Shown: positions 39,222 to 52,239, counted from the stretch's first letter. The stretch is DNA of 64,000 nt from Taxillus chinensis (GCA_023512835.1 CM042084.1:14533403-14597402); one strand, 5' to 3'. A program made the numbers and translations. Notes: a model not told the origin generated them from the sequence alone.

Positions 39222-39560
39222 CATATATATATAATAAAACTTGAAATATAATTTATTGAGATGCCTACCCTCAATAGATGGGGAATCACGGTATATTTCA
39301 TCCATTCGTCCAACTTCCCACGTTCTCCCTCCAAGGATCACACACCCTCTCATAAGTCATAACTTAAAAACCTTGTTAAAAGGATACAACACAAGCCCGA
39401 ACGACATTAAGCCGATACAAATTACAGTACAAAGCCCAAAACAGAAGAATATATATAAAATACAACACGACCAAAAATTGCATTCTTAAGAAGTATAAAT
39501 TAATAATATATAGAATAAACACAAGGGAGACGCTTGCTTGCTTGCTTGCTTCGGACCACT
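35421..39560. repeat. Very AT-rich gene-poor spacer with large (AT)n microsatellites
   Basis: About 4 kb of AT-rich DNA with no supportable gene. AT dinucleotide arrays occur at about 37,589-37,611, 37,735-37,751, 37,865-37,944 (the longest, about 80 bases with one interruption) and 39,190-39,216. A moderately GC-rich patch at 38,980-39,130 has no recognisable content. Confidence 0.6.
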
Positions 39561-39574
39561 GGTTACTCTTACTC

Positions 39575-39680
39575 TGCCTTTCCTCTCTCTCTCTCTCTCT
39601 TTTCCTTTCGCTGCTCTCGCTCTCACTCTCTCACACTCTCACTCCCACTCTCTCACACTCTCACTCTCTCTCTCTTAATA
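39575..39680. repeat. CT-rich low-complexity tract in the 3' flank of the DUF7870-like gene
   Basis: Pyrimidine-rich array of CTCTCT and CACTCTC units (for example CTCACTCTCTCACACTCTCA twice), about 100 bases downstream of the minus-strand stop at 39776. In the transcript it would be a GA-rich 3' UTR or flank. Confidence 0.7.
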
Positions 39681-39775
39681 AAGCCCCTCAATGGTAATGG
39701 TAATACTTTTTATAATGTATATTTACTGATGCATTATTACGTTAATATACGTATATATATGTGTGTTTTTTTTTC

Positions 39776-41031
39776 TTAACCCCACCACTGGTGGACGGCG
39801 ACGCCCTCGTCCCGGAGGCGGCCGTACAGGGCCAAGCACTCCCAGTAGGCCCTCCGGCCCCGGCGGTCGCCGTGGAGTTGTGACTTGCACTCCAAGAAAA
39901 GCTCGTCCACCAGCCGTATCGCCTGGCTCTTCACCAATTCCTCCACCGCCTCCGCATCCGCCTTCATCACCACGTACTCCGCCTCCCTCACGTTCCTCTT
40001 CAGCCACTCTGACAGCCCCAGTTCCGCGGCCGTCTCCTTGCTCCCACCGGCGCCGGCTCCGTCTGCCACCGTCTCGATATTGTACATCTCGAAGTCCTTG
40101 TTCCTCGTCGGGTAGTTTGTTGCGAACCAGGCGGTGTCGCTGCCGCCGACGTTGATGAACACCCGCCGGGGGTAGCTCTCCAGCGAGTCCCCCCATCAGG
40201 TCCGGCAGGAACTTGGTACGCTTCAGGTACCGCCACGACTTTCCCGACGCCGCTCTCGGTGGTTCCAGCAGGACATCCTCCAGCTTCTTCAGCGCCGCCT
40301 TCTTCTCCTCCGACGCGAACCCCAGCAGCTTCCTCGCCGCCGCAGCACCTCGGGCGCTGTCGGCAGCGCGAGGGCCGGTCTTCCTCATGGCGACGACAAA
40401 GGTACACGATCTTGTGCTAATTGTCCTGTTTTCGACGCCGCAGAACCGCCGCAGGTACACGATCTTGTAGTTGTCCGGCTTCGCGAAGGGGCGGCGGGGG
40501 GTCGTCGCTGAGCTGCACAGCCGCGACGCCGTCGACCTTGACGATCCGGTCGATGAAATCCGCGGCGTCGTGGTAGTCGTCGGTGAAGACGAACTCGAAG
40601 GCCTCGTCGGGGATGGAAACCTGCTGCGATTGGTCCGACACGGAGACCAGATCCATCTGGTTGTCCCTCAGGATCTGAGAACTGTAGATCTGGTCGTCGT
40701 TGTTGCCGACACCGCTCGCGAAGAGCACGCGGTCGCCCAGTTTCAGGAGGCCTTCGTTGGCCAGATCGTGGAAGAGAATGGGCAACCGGTCGAGGTTGAC
40801 TGGGCTGGGGATGAACCGAGCGAGGCTGCCGTTATTGGCGTCGGTCCGGTGACCGAAGTTAAGAAAGTTGAGGAAGCCGCCGGCGATGGATCCGAGCCAG
40901 GGAAAGGAGACGATGAGGAGCGTCAGGAGGAGGGATCGGGCAATGACCCTCAAGACCCTGGAGTGGGGGAGCCTGATGATGAGCAGCTGGTGGACGTAAG
41001 GATTGAAGCCCATCGTGGCGTTCAGTTTCAT
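39776..41031 (-). CDS. Membrane-anchored plant protein of the DUF7870/methyltransferase-like family, with two frameshifts
   Basis: Minus-strand gene without obvious introns, read in three successive frames. The start chosen is ATG 41029-41031 (MKLNATMGFNPYVHQLLIIRL); an in-frame upstream ATG at 41106 would add 25 residues. A hydrophobic segment (VIARSLLLTLLIVSFPWLGS) at about 27-46 suggests a signal anchor, so a secretory or Golgi location is inferred. A region with RVLFASGVGNND and EFVFTDDYHDAADFIDRIVKV resembles the SAM-methyltransferase-like plant families annotated as DUF7870; enzymatic activity is not shown. Two one-base insertions break the frame: in the C/G-rich run at 40488-40501, before FAKPDNYKIVYLRRF, and in the six-base run at 40189-40194, before the RVFINVGGSD segment. 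The third frame ends HQWWG at 39776. Removing both extra bases gives about 417 aa. Because both shifts are in homopolymers, read error is the simplest explanation. Family assignment is from memory. Confidence 0.7.
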
Positions 41032-41106
41032 GTTCTTGAGCTTCTTTGGATGGCCATGGGTTTGGGCTTGGAACCCACAAGCCAGTTCCACGGTACTGGA
41101 ACACAT

Positions 41107-42426
41107 TTTCACGTATGACAATGCACGTACGTCGATGATGGCGGTTTTTGAAGGCAAACGAAGAAGACGATGATCGCTGTTGTACGTTGGTTTTATAATA
41201 TAAGAATATATAGAAGAAGTAGAATATATAGAATCGGGGTTCTTTATCTTTTCAGAGATAGAGAGTAAGAGGGAGGGGAGGGAGAAGAGAGGGGGAAAGG
41301 AGGGACAAGAGCTAGCGAGTGCAAAAGCGGGCTGCGGTATGGTTACCACCCACGAGGGCTACACGGGTGCTTTGAGATCTTAACCACAGGAATAGAAGTT
41401 GCGTCATCCGTTGCGCCTCCATGGCTTGGCCTCTCCCAGCTTTGTCTTCTCTCAAATTTAGCGTCGACCCATCAATATATGATCAACTCATGTGCATGTG
41501 TACGTCGTATATGTTGTTTTTTGTACACACGCCGAGTTAGTTTGATGGGGGACTCACTCACAGGGAAGATTATTGAATGGGATTTGATCAGGAGAGGATG
41601 ATCATGGAGGGGGAAGGGATTTCTTCCCAAGCGAAAGTGATATTTATATACGTACGTATACCAACGAGAGGGGGCTGAGAGAGACAACTAACCATTAATG
41701 CAACGGGTCTGTTTGCTGCTATATAGGAGCTTGTGGGTTTAATTTGAGGAGACAAAAAGAGAGGAGGGGATTTCATGTGGGGGGAGTGGCTAGCTATATT
41801 AAGGATGAGTGATGAGAAAATTAAGCTGTTCATGGGATGGCTGGTTCCACGAGATTTGAGGCACCGGTTCCCATATGTCCTCTCCCCCTCTCCTGACAAC
41901 TGAGTATTGGCACACCATCATCGATTCTACCACCCACATATTAGGAGAAGACACCTGTTTATGGTCACAGACTCAGCGCTCAACGTGTGTTGGCCACGTA
42001 GGGGAGAGAGAATATTTTAGATAAATCATTTTGAATGTTCTTTCTGCCTTGTGCCTGTCTCTCCCCCGGCCCCCTCTGCCTCTGCCTATTTCGGGTCTGT
42101 CTCTCAGATATCCTTTGAGGAACGTTTGGGCCTGTCCGCTGACTCGACTATTCTGTAATAGTATTATTAGAATTAACAACTGCTGTGTAGTAGTAGCATG
42201 AATGTCTGTCTGCGTGTTATCTCCATAATGCAATGTTTTAATATTCTGATATTTGAGAGCGTGACACTTATTACCCGCAGATCTAAAGACACTAAAGAGT
42301 TACTCTCAAATGATAAAGAACTAAATTTGATGATTGAAGTCTCAAATGATAACTATCACTAAGTGATAGTTAATGTTCGAAATTGCACTTTGAATCAGAT
42401 TATAAACATTATTTTGGTAATTATCC
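41107..42426. promoter_or_regulatory. Upstream region of the DUF7870-like gene and spacer
   Basis: On the minus strand this begins with a CT-rich leader (the plus strand reads GA-rich at about 41,255-41,310) and continues into ordinary spacer. No other gene is supported; the short ORFs have no domain. Confidence 0.4.
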
Positions 42427-44197
42427 CGATGAGAATCTTGTGACATGCGCCACGTGCACGTATCGTGTTGCGCAAGACATTTTCAATCGCTGAGATTCTT
42501 CTTATATTTAATTTTCTTATCGTATTAGAAGTCTTTCCTTTTTATTACTTTCCTTTATTTAATTCGTATTAGGGCATTTTGGTATTTTACTATAGTTTCC
42601 TAATTGTATTAAGTTTTCAATTCCTAGATAGTCGTTTGCCTATAAATAGGCCTTGTCTATGACAATTATGTATTCAGATTATTCGGATTATTGGCTATTG
42701 GCAATTATAAACTCTCATATTAGAGGTTTATATTTATTTTTGGCTTTTTTTCGGTTAATTACTTGAATTGCTTGGGCTAGAGTTTGGGTATTCGGTTATC
42801 CTTCTCTAGATTGTTGTTGGATCCTAATCAAGGTCCTCAACAATTTGGTGCTTTCATTGAGAGATCCTAATCAAGATTTCTCATTGACTTATCAATTTCA
42901 TTGAGAGATCCTCATTAAGATTTCTCAATTTTATCTCGCATTCTTCATCAAGAATGACAGAGGAGGTGGCAAGGACGAACAGGAATGGTTCAAGCCATGG
43001 AGAATTCCATGATAGAGCTTTCGACAACTTTAGCAAAGATGGTTCGATTCCAAGACAGAATTAATCGGAAAATTAATCGATTATTCGCATATAAGGGAAA
43101 AGATCCTATAGGATGCAAACGAACTCAAGGAGATGATCGTAGGTCACAACAAACTTCACAGGAGGCGAAAGATATTTCAAACGTTGAAGATGAACCATGT
43201 TTTCGAGCTCACAAGAATCATAACATGAGGTCGAGTTCTCATCCAGTGACTCATCTAAAGGGATTGGCGACCCAACTCTAACTTCGGAGTTCTTGATTCC
43301 TTTGATTTCCTCTACCCTGGTGAATGATGCCCAAGTCAAAGTCAACAAGGTCACACCATTGAAGAGTCTCTCAACAACATGATCTTTGTCCTTGATGATG
43401 TCCAATTAGGCGATGCCCTCGATGCAAGGCGCATCGAGTTTGTAATTGTTCCCAACAACGTGGCCTTCATAATTGGACCGACTGATGCTCAACCCTCTTA
43501 TGCCACGACTTTTTGTTATCACTCTTTGTCATCCCTATTTGCAAAAGTGTTCCACAAGCCAGAGATGTTGGTAGAACTCACAATAGATTCGAGATCCGCT
43601 CGTTTCGCTTTTGCAGGAGTCTAATTTTGTGACAGTGAGGCAAGAGATTCACACAAGGAAGGAAGTCAGGAAATTTAAAAAGGATTATGGGTTTATGGGA
43701 TTAATGGGGCATTCTACTTTGGATGTAGAACGGTTTCCCAATTTTCCCTTGAGGACAAGGGTGTCTTTGAAGGGAGGGGAATGATGAGAACTGTCGTGAC
43801 ATGCGCCACGTGCACGTATCGTGTTGCGCAAGACATCTTCTATCGTTGGGATTCTTCTTATATTTAATTTCCTTATCGTATTAGAAGTCTTTCCTTTTTT
43901 ATTACTTTTCTTTATTTAATTCGTATTAGGATATTTTGGTATTTTACTATAGTTTCCTAATTGTATTAAGTTTTCAATTCCTAGATAGTCATTTGCCTAT
44001 AAATAGGCCTTGTCTATGACAATTATGTATTCGATTATTCAGATTATTGGCTATTGGCAATTATAAACTCTCATATTAGAGGTTTATATTTATTTTCGGC
44101 TTTTTTCGGTTAATTACTTGAATTGCTTGGGTTAGAGTTTGGGTATTCGGTTATCCTTCTCTAGATTGTTATTGGATCCTAATCAAGGTCCTTAACA
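42427..44197 (+). mobile_element. Short non-autonomous LTR retrotransposon with both LTRs
   Basis: Direct repeats of about 417 bases at 42427-42844 and 43782-44197 are nearly identical, from GATGAGAA near the start to AATCAAGGTCCTYAACA at the end. Both contain a TATA-like CCTATAAATAGGCC. After the left LTR comes ATTTGGTGCTTTCATTGAGA, in the primer-binding-site position. Just before the right LTR is a purine tract (GAAGGGAGGGGAA). The element is therefore on the plus strand. TTATC flanks both sides (42421-42425 and 44198-44202), a 5-bp target duplication with one extra base on the left. The interior is only about 937 bases, with a gag-like N-terminal piece (42985-43281), an unrecognised ORF (43379-43624) and a degenerate end, but no reverse transcriptase or integrase. 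It must depend on enzymes supplied in trans. Confidence 0.9.
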
Positions 44198-44217
44198 TTA
44201 TCTCATCATTTTTATGC

Positions 44218-44260
<43 letters not shown>

Positions 44261-47200
44261 GTTTGCTTCTTGAATTATTTTCAAGAAAAGAAAAGAAATA
44301 ATTTTTGTAATAAAGTAGTTTAGAGTAGTACAAAAGAAGCTTAGTATAAAAAATTATTTTTTTTTCAAAAATAAAATATATGGAATCACTTTAAGCTTAA
44401 AGCCTTTAAAAAAAACTAACCAATCAAAATGGAGAGAGCAATTACTATGATGATAATATTATCCATCCCGATTTGCGCCAACTTGAGCTGCCCCTACCCC
44501 AAGACATTGAGTTGGGTTCCGATTTTGTTCATCTTGTCTCAATCTAGAATTTTATTATATTTTTAAATAAGATTAAAGTAAAAATTTTTTACTCATCATG
44601 TTCCAATCTGTTCAAACTTTTAGGACAGAGTTGAGTTTAGAGCGAATCAAACAAGTATCCTATTCCAATGGGATCCGATCCATTGTCATATGTCATTTTC
44701 ATCTCTTTCCTCTTATTTTTTGCTCAAACTTTCAGGACAAATTGAATTTAGAATAAATATTTGTGCAACCGACTTGTGTCATCTTTACGTAATTGTGAGG
44801 GATTTGACACGGTATAATTTTTATTTTCTCTTCCTTTTTTTTTATACTTAGCATTACTTTAAGTTTATTATATCCAACTCAACCCGTTCTCATCTCTCAT
44901 TTTCATTTCTCCCTTATTTTATTATTATTATTACTGCTATAAAAAAAAAGCCAAAAACTCTTCTCTCTCTACTGTCCCTCACATCATTTTATCTTCCCCC
45001 ACCACCACGCTGCCGCTGCACAGAGAGGGCAGGACGACCCGTGATCGATGGAGTCAACCCTCCGTTTTTGGGGAGAAGTCTCCCTCCTTTCTTCATGTCT
45101 CTTCTCCCATCATGAATTCAGCTCTCCTTGACTGTTACGCCGAAGCATCCGTCCACATCCATGGCCGAACCGAGCCCTCACCACGCTGTCCACCGAGTCA
45201 CCCTCGACCGCCATAGCCAGTCGAACCCAGAGCCTCCTCGGCTCACCCTCCTTCCTCAGCCCTCCTCGGCTCACTCTCCTTCCTCAGCCTATAAAAGCCC
45301 CGTCGATCCAATCTCTGGGGAGGCTGGCGAGATATAAAGGGGTGGCCACCACGACTCACCAGTCACCATCGATTCCCTCTTTCCCAACCCCCCGGAGACA
45401 GTCATCATCATCACCAACCATCAATAATAAAATGAAACTTTTTATGGCTCCACTTCATTCAAACATTTGTTTGCAATATTAATAAAAGTGTCGCATCACA
45501 TATATTATCTTGTACACTTTTCACATACATATCAACTATGTTGTCTCTATTTATAAATACCTACTAAAAATAAATAAGAAATAATGAATAATCTCCCACA
45601 GAGAATCTTAGCATTAAAGTGGACAATTTTATATATTTTATAGATTTTTCTAGCCTTTATTAATCTTTAATTAATGAACTCGTCAAGTTATCAAAATATC
45701 CATTAATGTTGACATTAAAATTTCTATTCATCATAGATATTTTGGTACAGTTTCCATGAATAGAACTTAATGACTTTAATAGCTAATTATAAACTATTAA
45801 TAATATTTTAGTTTAAGTTACTTTGAGATATATTATTTCAAAATAGAGATATTTGATTCGAATTCTTTCAAATTGAATTACTTCAATTTGTTCATATATT
45901 TTAGTTTAAACTTACTTTGAGTTTAATTGCAAATCTCAAATCTATTTGTTCATATATTCAATATGAATAATTTCGAGATATCAGAGCCTCATTTGAAATC
46001 AAACTCTTTGAACTAGAAATCATTTTTTGAATGGTCAGATTTTGAATGGTCAGATTTTGATTGCTTGAGCTAGTAATTACAATCCACTTCATGAAAATTG
46101 TTTTCCCATGAAAAAGTCCTCACGCTCAGCTTATTCTTGATCTGATCTAAAGCTCTGCTCTCACTTATGTTGATTTAACCAAGTCTTGTATGCTACTAGA
46201 TTAAAGAAAAACATAAAAACGATGAGCTTGACTCTTCAATTTTTGAATTAATTCACTTCAAGGCTTTTCTTATTTCATTACAAATACAAATTAATATATC
46301 TCAAGCATGAATCATAGCATACATTTTTCAAACATCTGCACAACAAAACATGTTAGTAAATAACCAAAAAGGACTAAATACAGGATAAGACATGCCAAGG
46401 TCATAACTTTAAGGGTAAGTTTTTTGGCCTTCATTAAACTTTGTTTTTTTATTTGTATTATTAAACTTTCATTTTGATTTTCAAAGGTTATTTTTTGTGT
46501 AAATTATATCTTTTTAATTGTAATGACCTTAGTGATAAAAAAAAATTAATAACATAAATGAGGAAAAACAAATTTTTGTAACTATAATAACTTACCTTTA
46601 AAATTAAGTGACCTTGGACATTATCTCCCTTGAAATACAAGACAAACATAATTATAATTTTAACACCATCTAAATAGACAAACATATGTATAGTGATTCA
46701 CCTCCTTGATCACCTTAAAATGCTTGGGCTTTTCTAATCTATGGATCTGGGCTCTCTCTATCCTTTCATTACTAAGTACTTTCTAATCTATGTATTTGTG
46801 CTCTCTCTATCCTTCTATTACTGAGCATAGCAAACTAACAACAATATTGATCTTCGATCTTTTTTAGGCATTTTGGCTCTTGTTTGCATTAGTTACCAAA
46901 CACCATTGTGTCTCATCTCTCTATCTCCCTGTTTTTTTTTGTTTGTGTATAAAGTGAAATTTTTTTATCATTTCTGATCTTGCTTGGCATAACATGACCA
47001 GTTACTGGCCAGTCCTCATTGTTAGCGTTGTTCTTACTATGAATTTGTGGTTCATTGCATTTTGATATTTGTGATTGGTGTTCATATTGCTACTTTAAAA
47101 GCTGTTATTACTTGTTTTTGATACTGTTATTCTAATTTTTAAATTTAATGTTCCCATTTTTTACCAGTATTGAGAAGTTTTAATAGATGGATAATATGCA

Positions 47201-47543
47201 TTGTTTCCTTTATGTAGTTCATGTCATATATAACATTTGATGTGTAACATTTTTTGAGCAATTATGCTTGTAGATTGCAACATTTTTTGGGTTAAAAATA
47301 GTTTTTTTTAGAATTTTATATCCCATGTAATACTAAAAAAATATTATTCAAAACTTTTGTATGGTTTAAATTAGACTTTTTATAATATTTTTTGTGAGTT
47401 ATAATTAAATGAACGTTTAACAATTATATATAAATCCAATGATACATATTAAATGAAAGATTAACAATTGTATATAACGTGTCCATATGTTTCTTCTTGT
47501 AAACAAACCTGGTACTATACATTTGGATCCAAAAACAAAAGCA

Positions 47544-47575
<32 letters not shown>

Positions 47576-48214
47576 GACATGATCTTACCCAGTATGGTTG
47601 ATATAATCTAAAATTTGAAATTAATTTTCAAATCGTAAAATGACTGGCTACAAGTTAACATCTATTTTGAAAAATTTAGCAGTAATTTGATAACTCTATG
47701 GCTTACCATCAAAGTATAATCAATACAAATGTAAAAGAAAAGGAAAAAAAATTAGAGTGAAAACTTGAATTTCGTATTTTTGTCAGCTAAGGCTATTTTA
47801 TATTCGTTGGTCTATATTGAAATTCATATTAAATTATAATTTAAAAATAATTTATATTTTAAAAAAAGATATTTTAAAAAATTCAATCTCATTTTTTAAA
47901 AATAAGATTTAGTGAATCCAAATAAAAAATAAATAAAAATTATTTAAATCTCCTAATAAAATTAAAATTAAAATTAAAACCATTAAAAATAAATATTAAA
48001 AATAACTATAAAATTCATCTCAACACACCATTTTTAAAAATAATCTTATTCTAAAAAATAATCCTACCAAACCCAACAAACAGATGCAAAAAAGATCCTA
48101 ATTACCAAATGCTTTACAAACAGATCTCTCCTAATCGACAAATATATTTTATGACCTTTTATGATTATGGCTTCAAGGTTTCTGCGTGTTGATGCATTGT
48201 TTGTTATGACCTCA
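44198..48214. other. Intergenic region with a GC-richer island and small tandem repeats
   Basis: An AT microsatellite sits at 44219-44256. A GC-richer patch at about 44,990-45,440 contains a 69-codon ORF (45128-45337) without a domain, a doubled CCTCCTCGGCTCACYCTCCTT unit and a TATA-like CCTATAAAAGC; it may be a promoter-like or gene-fragment island. A 49-bp unit (TTTCTAATCTATGKAT...) is repeated at 46,731-46,779 and 46,780-46,828. A 29-base poly(A) run lies near 47,548-47,575. The remainder is AT-rich without a gene. Confidence 0.45.
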
Positions 48215-50351
48215 CTATACATCCATTTGTTCCCCATCTTCACTATTTTCACCGCCCTCCTCATTTTCTTCTTCAGGCAGTTTTTCATTTGGACCAGGCG
48301 GCAACAATTGAGTGACCATCTCCACCAACTCTTCCAATATATCTGCCATTCCGCGCTCAGAGCACTTCTCTATGATCTGTTGAAAATTAAAGACGCTAAA
48401 TAAGTGCTTAAATGCAAAAGAGTTAACACTGACGAAAAATTGGAAGCCATAATGACACGAAATATGTTGAGATGCCTTCAATGACACCAGCACTGAAGCA
48501 CTAAAATTTGAAAGGTCAAAACTGCCAACTCTCAGCAAGGTTCAGTCAGTAACAAACAAGAAGGAACACAAATTTTGAAAAAGTATAATCTTTAAGAAAT
48601 GATGTCAATAATTCGAAGTCACATCAAATTGGCAAATTAGTAAACACTCACAAAACAAAAAGATAATCCTGGACTTCCCACTTCATTTAAAAAAAAAATT
48701 GTAGAAGAGGGATCTATCCATAGACGGGTCGAATATTATTTTTAATTAAAATAATCCTATGTTGCACACCGTACGAAATCTCTTTCCGAATTAATAAACA
48801 TACATGACCTTTCCCTTACACAAGGGAACAAAGTGGGCCAGACATGATGAGTTGGCAGTGGCACAGAAGCTGCCGCCATAACCAACCTCGGCAGTAGCTC
48901 CAAGTACCTGGCAGCAGCTGGGTTTGTAGCTGTAGTGGAAGTGGCGGCATGTGCTTTGGCAGCGCCTCCTACCAGTTGAAAGGAACTGAGGCTAGGGCTT
49001 GGAGCGGCGGCGTCAGAATCTCTCGAGGGTCGGATGGCAGCAGCCTCAGGAGCTTAGGAGTGCTGTTTGGTTCGGAAACCATGGCTGGTCTGGTCTAGTG
49101 GACTGTTCGGTTTCTGCATTGAAGTTTGTTTCTTGTCTGTTTGATCATTTATTAAATGAGTTTTTATTTATAAATAGACTCCTTTTGAGAGGGAGAGAGA
49201 GACAGAAGGGAGTGGGTAGATCATGAAGTTGAGAAAGTAGCATGGCGCGCTACTCCTTAACGTGAAATTGTAGTTTTCAAATGTTGAGATGTATATGTGA
49301 CGTATCCTTTGTTGAATTTATGAGCCCGCCTATTTTGGGGGCTTTAAAATGGAATGGAGGTTTGTATATGCAATGGGATGTATCATGCCTTTGGACTGCT
49401 GCTCTGGTTGGTCGGAGACATGGACACTTAGTTAGGTCTGTTGTTTGGGCCATAAATATGGTTGGCTAACTTAAATGGTTGGCTAGCTAAAATTTAGCTA
49501 AACTATGGAGAGCCGACTCTGAATGCTCCATGGTACTAGACCCAAGCCCTAACAATCCTCTAATTTCAACTTAACATCTGTCAATGATAAATTTTAAAAT
49601 GTAAACTATAGAAACATGCTGCATATTTTGGTAGGGTGATAGTTGAGCATTGAAACAGCACCAACGAGCCCAATGAAGTCCTTCAGATTAGGAAAATTAA
49701 CATTACAGTGAGAAAGATAGGAAGGCTTCAAAAGCATTTAATCACACTTACTGTGAACATTTGAGCCGCTGAAGATGGCCTAGTGTTGATGATAGAGATT
49801 ATCTCGGCTTTTGTGAGGTCATATTTTTTACATTTTTCCACAAAATCATTGATGCACTCTCTCGATTGATTGCAAGCAGTAGTCTGGACCAGATAATCAT
49901 AAACCTACAGGGAATAGAACATGTATCATAACAAGATTTGCAGTGCAGTTCAATTAAAATGAAGGCATGAACTCAAAGACAACCTTGTATTCTGATGGTG
50001 ATACTGGAGCAATAACTCGGGTAGGATCCTTGGCGGCCCCTCTAGATCGCAAAAAGTCTAGCACTTCGAAATTGGTAAGAATTCCAGCATTGGATTTGAT
50101 TCTACAAGACGTGAAACCTCAATTATCTATACACAAGTACAAAGATACTGAAACGGGTGTTTGGGAGGAGTTTATTTCTTTCTATAATCAACTGTTTATA
50201 AATTCAGAAATATATTTATAAACAGGATAAGTTCATCAAAAACACTTTAGGTGTTTTACACACATTTATAAGCAAAAATAGGCCACCCCAAATGTACTTT
50301 AAAACTAAAGGGATACTTGAACACACTAGTAAAAGGTGCTTACATTTTCAT
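48215..50351 (-). CDS. RPC9: DNA-directed RNA polymerase III subunit RPC9 (CRCP/Rpc17 homologue)
   Basis: RPC9 pairs with RPC8 in the stalk of RNA polymerase III, which makes tRNAs and 5S rRNA in the nucleus, and helps initiation. Four coding exons on the minus strand: 50351-50344 (only ATGAAAAT), 50101-49984, 49904-49752 and 48376-48215. GT-AG introns and phases agree, giving 146 aa, close to the usual length of about 145. The start MKIIKSNAGILTNFEVLDFL and the segments GAAKDPTRVIAPVSPSEYK, VYDYLVQTTACNQSRE and EIISIINTRPSSAAQMFTII match the Rpb4/RPC9 HRDC-like fold. The C-terminus ends in an acidic tail (EEENEEGGENSEDGEQMDV). The start is fixed by the tiny first coding exon and by homology. 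The leader continues through an upstream acceptor (near 50,372 or 50,395), so at least one further 5'-UTR exon lies upstream. Confidence 0.94.
48840..49250. other. GC-richer insertion-like patch in RPC9 intron 4
   Basis: The 1.4-kb intron between the last two coding exons contains a GC-richer block (CAGCAGC- and GGCGGC-type sequence) unlike the AT-rich intron around it. It may be a transposon fragment, but no termini were identified. Confidence 0.3.
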
Positions 50352-52239
50352 CACGAAGACGAATAAACAATGAGAAGCTGCAAGAGAATGTCGCTCCTTG
50401 AACACCTGAAAGCATGGAAAAAAAAATCCTGATTGGTTCTCTAAAATGTAACCATGGAAGGGGAATGGCGGATGATGTCAAGGAAAACAACACCCAACAC
50501 CCTCAACCCCCCCCACCCCCCAAATAAAATTACTGATAAATAGAAGGTTAGTTAAAAAATTAAATCTATGCACCAATGAACCACCATTTAAGCGAGAAAA
50601 ATATCACTAATCAGGGATTGATTTTAAATCCAAAATCAACACGCCCATAGTCATAACAAATCAGAAATAAATATTCCAAAAGAACATATAAAAGACCGAA
50701 TTCATGAGTTTTAAACATAAGGACCAATGAACATGCTAAAGTGGGCTGTAATGAAGCATCTCAGGCAGTTAACATGAGCCAAATAAATAATAAATTCAGA
50801 CCAAACAAAGAGCAGATCCTGAGGTCAATATAGATGGCATTTAAATGCTTAAGTAAAATATTATTCAGCAAAAAAAAAGTCATAGATAGAGCATTTAATA
50901 GAGAATATGGGCACTGTCACATTTAAACCTTAATTCAATACATGAAATTATATATAAAAAAAGATTGTTGCCTTCTAGACCCATTATCAGACCCAAAGAA
51001 AATTGATTTGGAGTGTGGGAGCCAATGCACCACAAAATTATTCCTGGGACCAAAGACAAGGCTAAGTGGGCGACCCTTGCACAATGCTATTATAACCCAA
51101 GGAGGAGGCTGAAACGCGATGCTATCACAATAGCATAAATGCCCTGTTCTTTAATGCAATAACAGGTCGACAAAGGACTAAAAATACAATGCTACATCAG
51201 TGGCATGGATACCAGACCCTTCTTAATACGATAATGAACACAGCAGTTAGCAAGGAAGGAGTTAATTTAGGAGATGAAGTCCACGTGCCAATGAATCAGA
51301 TTTATGAGTGCAAATCTCATCAACACAGGGGTTGCTAAAAACGCTACATACATGAGCCATATCCTCACATCATAAGCCAACCATCAGAAGGCTGTTCAGG
51401 TACTAAAATTTACATCTCAACAAAATCACTTGTCAATAAAGCCATCGTCAAAAACAGATGGGCAGAGAGAACATCAAATATATGCACCAATAAGCCATCT
51501 TTATGCAGGGAAACATGGCTAGATAGCTAGGGGCTTGTTTTGTTAATGAATTAACATTTAAAGTGAACATTTTTTGTGAACAGATCCTATTCAATGAGCA
51601 ACGAGCGCAGAAACGAGTTTTATATGTGCATATCAAATCCACCAAAAGAGAAGCTAGCAACCAAAAACAATCAACACGTAAATCACATACTACAAAATAG
51701 TGCCAAAATTAGCCAAATTATGAAAATTGAGAATGCAGCCAACAAGGCGTTTGATGATTCTGGACATGGAGGAGGGCATGCTTCAATGGGGTGATTTGAG
51801 TAATGCAAATGCAATCCCGAGCCGGGAGGCTTAGGATTTCATACATCAACACCTAATTCATGCATCAAAACTACGCAAAAAAAAAAATAAAGTAAAAATG
51901 CAAACTATGTCTGAATGCAGCAGAGATGAGATGCACAAAGGGGGGAGGGGGAAAGAAGACCCATCACCATTGACTTTGGATTTCTGGTTTAAAAGCAACA
52001 GGTTTGAGCAATGAGAGCTCAACAACCCTCTTTCTTAATTAAATCTTTAAACCGACATCCCATATGTAGCAGCAGCAAACAAACACAGGTTCTAACACTT
52101 CAAAAGCAAATTAATGCCACCAAAAACGCATAATATAGAGAAAGGTAAAGAAGAGAAGGATTGATAAGCACATCATCCTGACAAAAAAAAAAAAGTAGTA
52201 CGCAGCGGCGACATCAGCACAACAGTGTAGTGCAGTGTA

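Noticed and set aside
40471..41118. 215-codon plus-strand ORF over the DUF7870-like gene
   Set aside because: Antisense shadow; Val/Glu/Asp-rich composition is the complement of the real minus-strand gene with its membrane segment.
41032..41349. Upstream extension of the DUF7870-like reading frame, or an upstream regulatory ORF
   Set aside because: The in-frame extension is CT-rich leader-like sequence with poor protein character, and I could not support a conserved upstream ORF; the start at 41031 or 41106 is preferred.
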